DNA from: Arthonia radiata
Taxonomy: Eukaryota; Ascomycota; Arthoniomycetes; Arthoniales; Arthoniaceae
NCBI GenBank assembly: GCA_002989075.1
Contig: PSQN01000004.1
Location: forward strand, 744,001 to 808,000
Reading direction: 5' to 3'
DNA length: 64,000 nucleotides
A program made the translations under genes and the position numbers. Under the pieces are notes generated by a model. That model did not search any database. It saw only the letters and a program-made list of their open reading frames with translations, and was not told the origin of the DNA. Shown one piece after another: positions 63,885 through 64,000 of the stretch. Position 1 is the first letter of the stretch. Each line of letters opens with the position of its first letter.

Positions 63885-64000
63885 CACCTTCAAGCATGGT
63901 AATCTTGCTTGATCATAGCTCCATTGCTTGAAGCAAGACGGCAAAGCGAGCAACTTCATTCTCATGCCTGGGCCTCACTTCGGTTACTGGAAACAACTGG

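Noticed and set aside
1-64000. Intact transposon, CRISPR array, rRNA or mitochondrial DNA
   Set aside because: No transposase or reverse transcriptase motif, regular spacer-repeat pattern or rRNA signature was seen; both tandem arrays lack spacers.

Overview
This window is nuclear DNA from a filamentous ascomycete (Pezizomycotina). Genes lie on both strands, are interrupted by short GT-AG introns (mostly 47-75 bp, many with CTAAC/CTGAT-like branch points), and encode unmistakably fungal proteins: Cwh43, Gaa1, Rbd2, Rtc1/Sea2, Ski6, an Hmt1-type ABC transporter, a fungal XLF and a Ytp1 family protein. The protein style suggests a Dothideomycete, but that is an inference from general appearance only. 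Splice models were built by hand from consensus sites and reading-phase agreement.

Layout. 0-12 kb: 5'-truncated leucine-rich protein, APC2 (anaphase-promoting complex), SEC14 lipid-transfer protein, a mitochondrial-looking J-protein and a five-exon orphan. 12-19 kb: GAR1 and threonyl-tRNA synthetase share a 361-bp divergent promoter, followed by a YTP1-family membrane protein. 19.5-25.6 kb: a block of orphan genes (an F-box-like protein and several small genes) around a 163-bp tandem repeat array. 25.6-38.5 kb: CWH43, ureidoglycolate lyase, rhomboid protease RBD2, GAA1, a second array (141-bp units) and the HMT1-like transporter; CWH43 and GAA1 both act on GPI anchors. 39.6-43.4 kb: RTC1/SEA2 (WDR24). 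44-50.2 kb: an orphan, a decayed short-chain dehydrogenase pseudogene, a secreted double-psi beta-barrel protein and a small palindromic repeat-bounded element. 50.4-64 kb: ERCC6L2-like SNF2 ATPase, exosome subunit SKI6, a microsomal-type SDR, a forkhead factor, cactin, XLF/Nej1, and poorly resolved small ORFs at the right edge.

There is no secondary-metabolite cluster, no intact transposon, no CRISPR array and no recognisable tRNA or rRNA gene. The most unusual material is the pair of precise-period tandem arrays (163 bp and 141 bp), the heavily decayed SDR, the SEC-C-like zinc motif between the ATPase lobes of the SNF2 protein, and the two lysine/glycine-rich motifs plus C-terminal basic motif in XLF. 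Several gene pairs are head-to-head (GAR1/THRS, CWH43/ureidoglycolate lyase, RBD2/GAA1, HMT1/RTC1, SNF2/SKI6, cactin/XLF) and probably share promoters.
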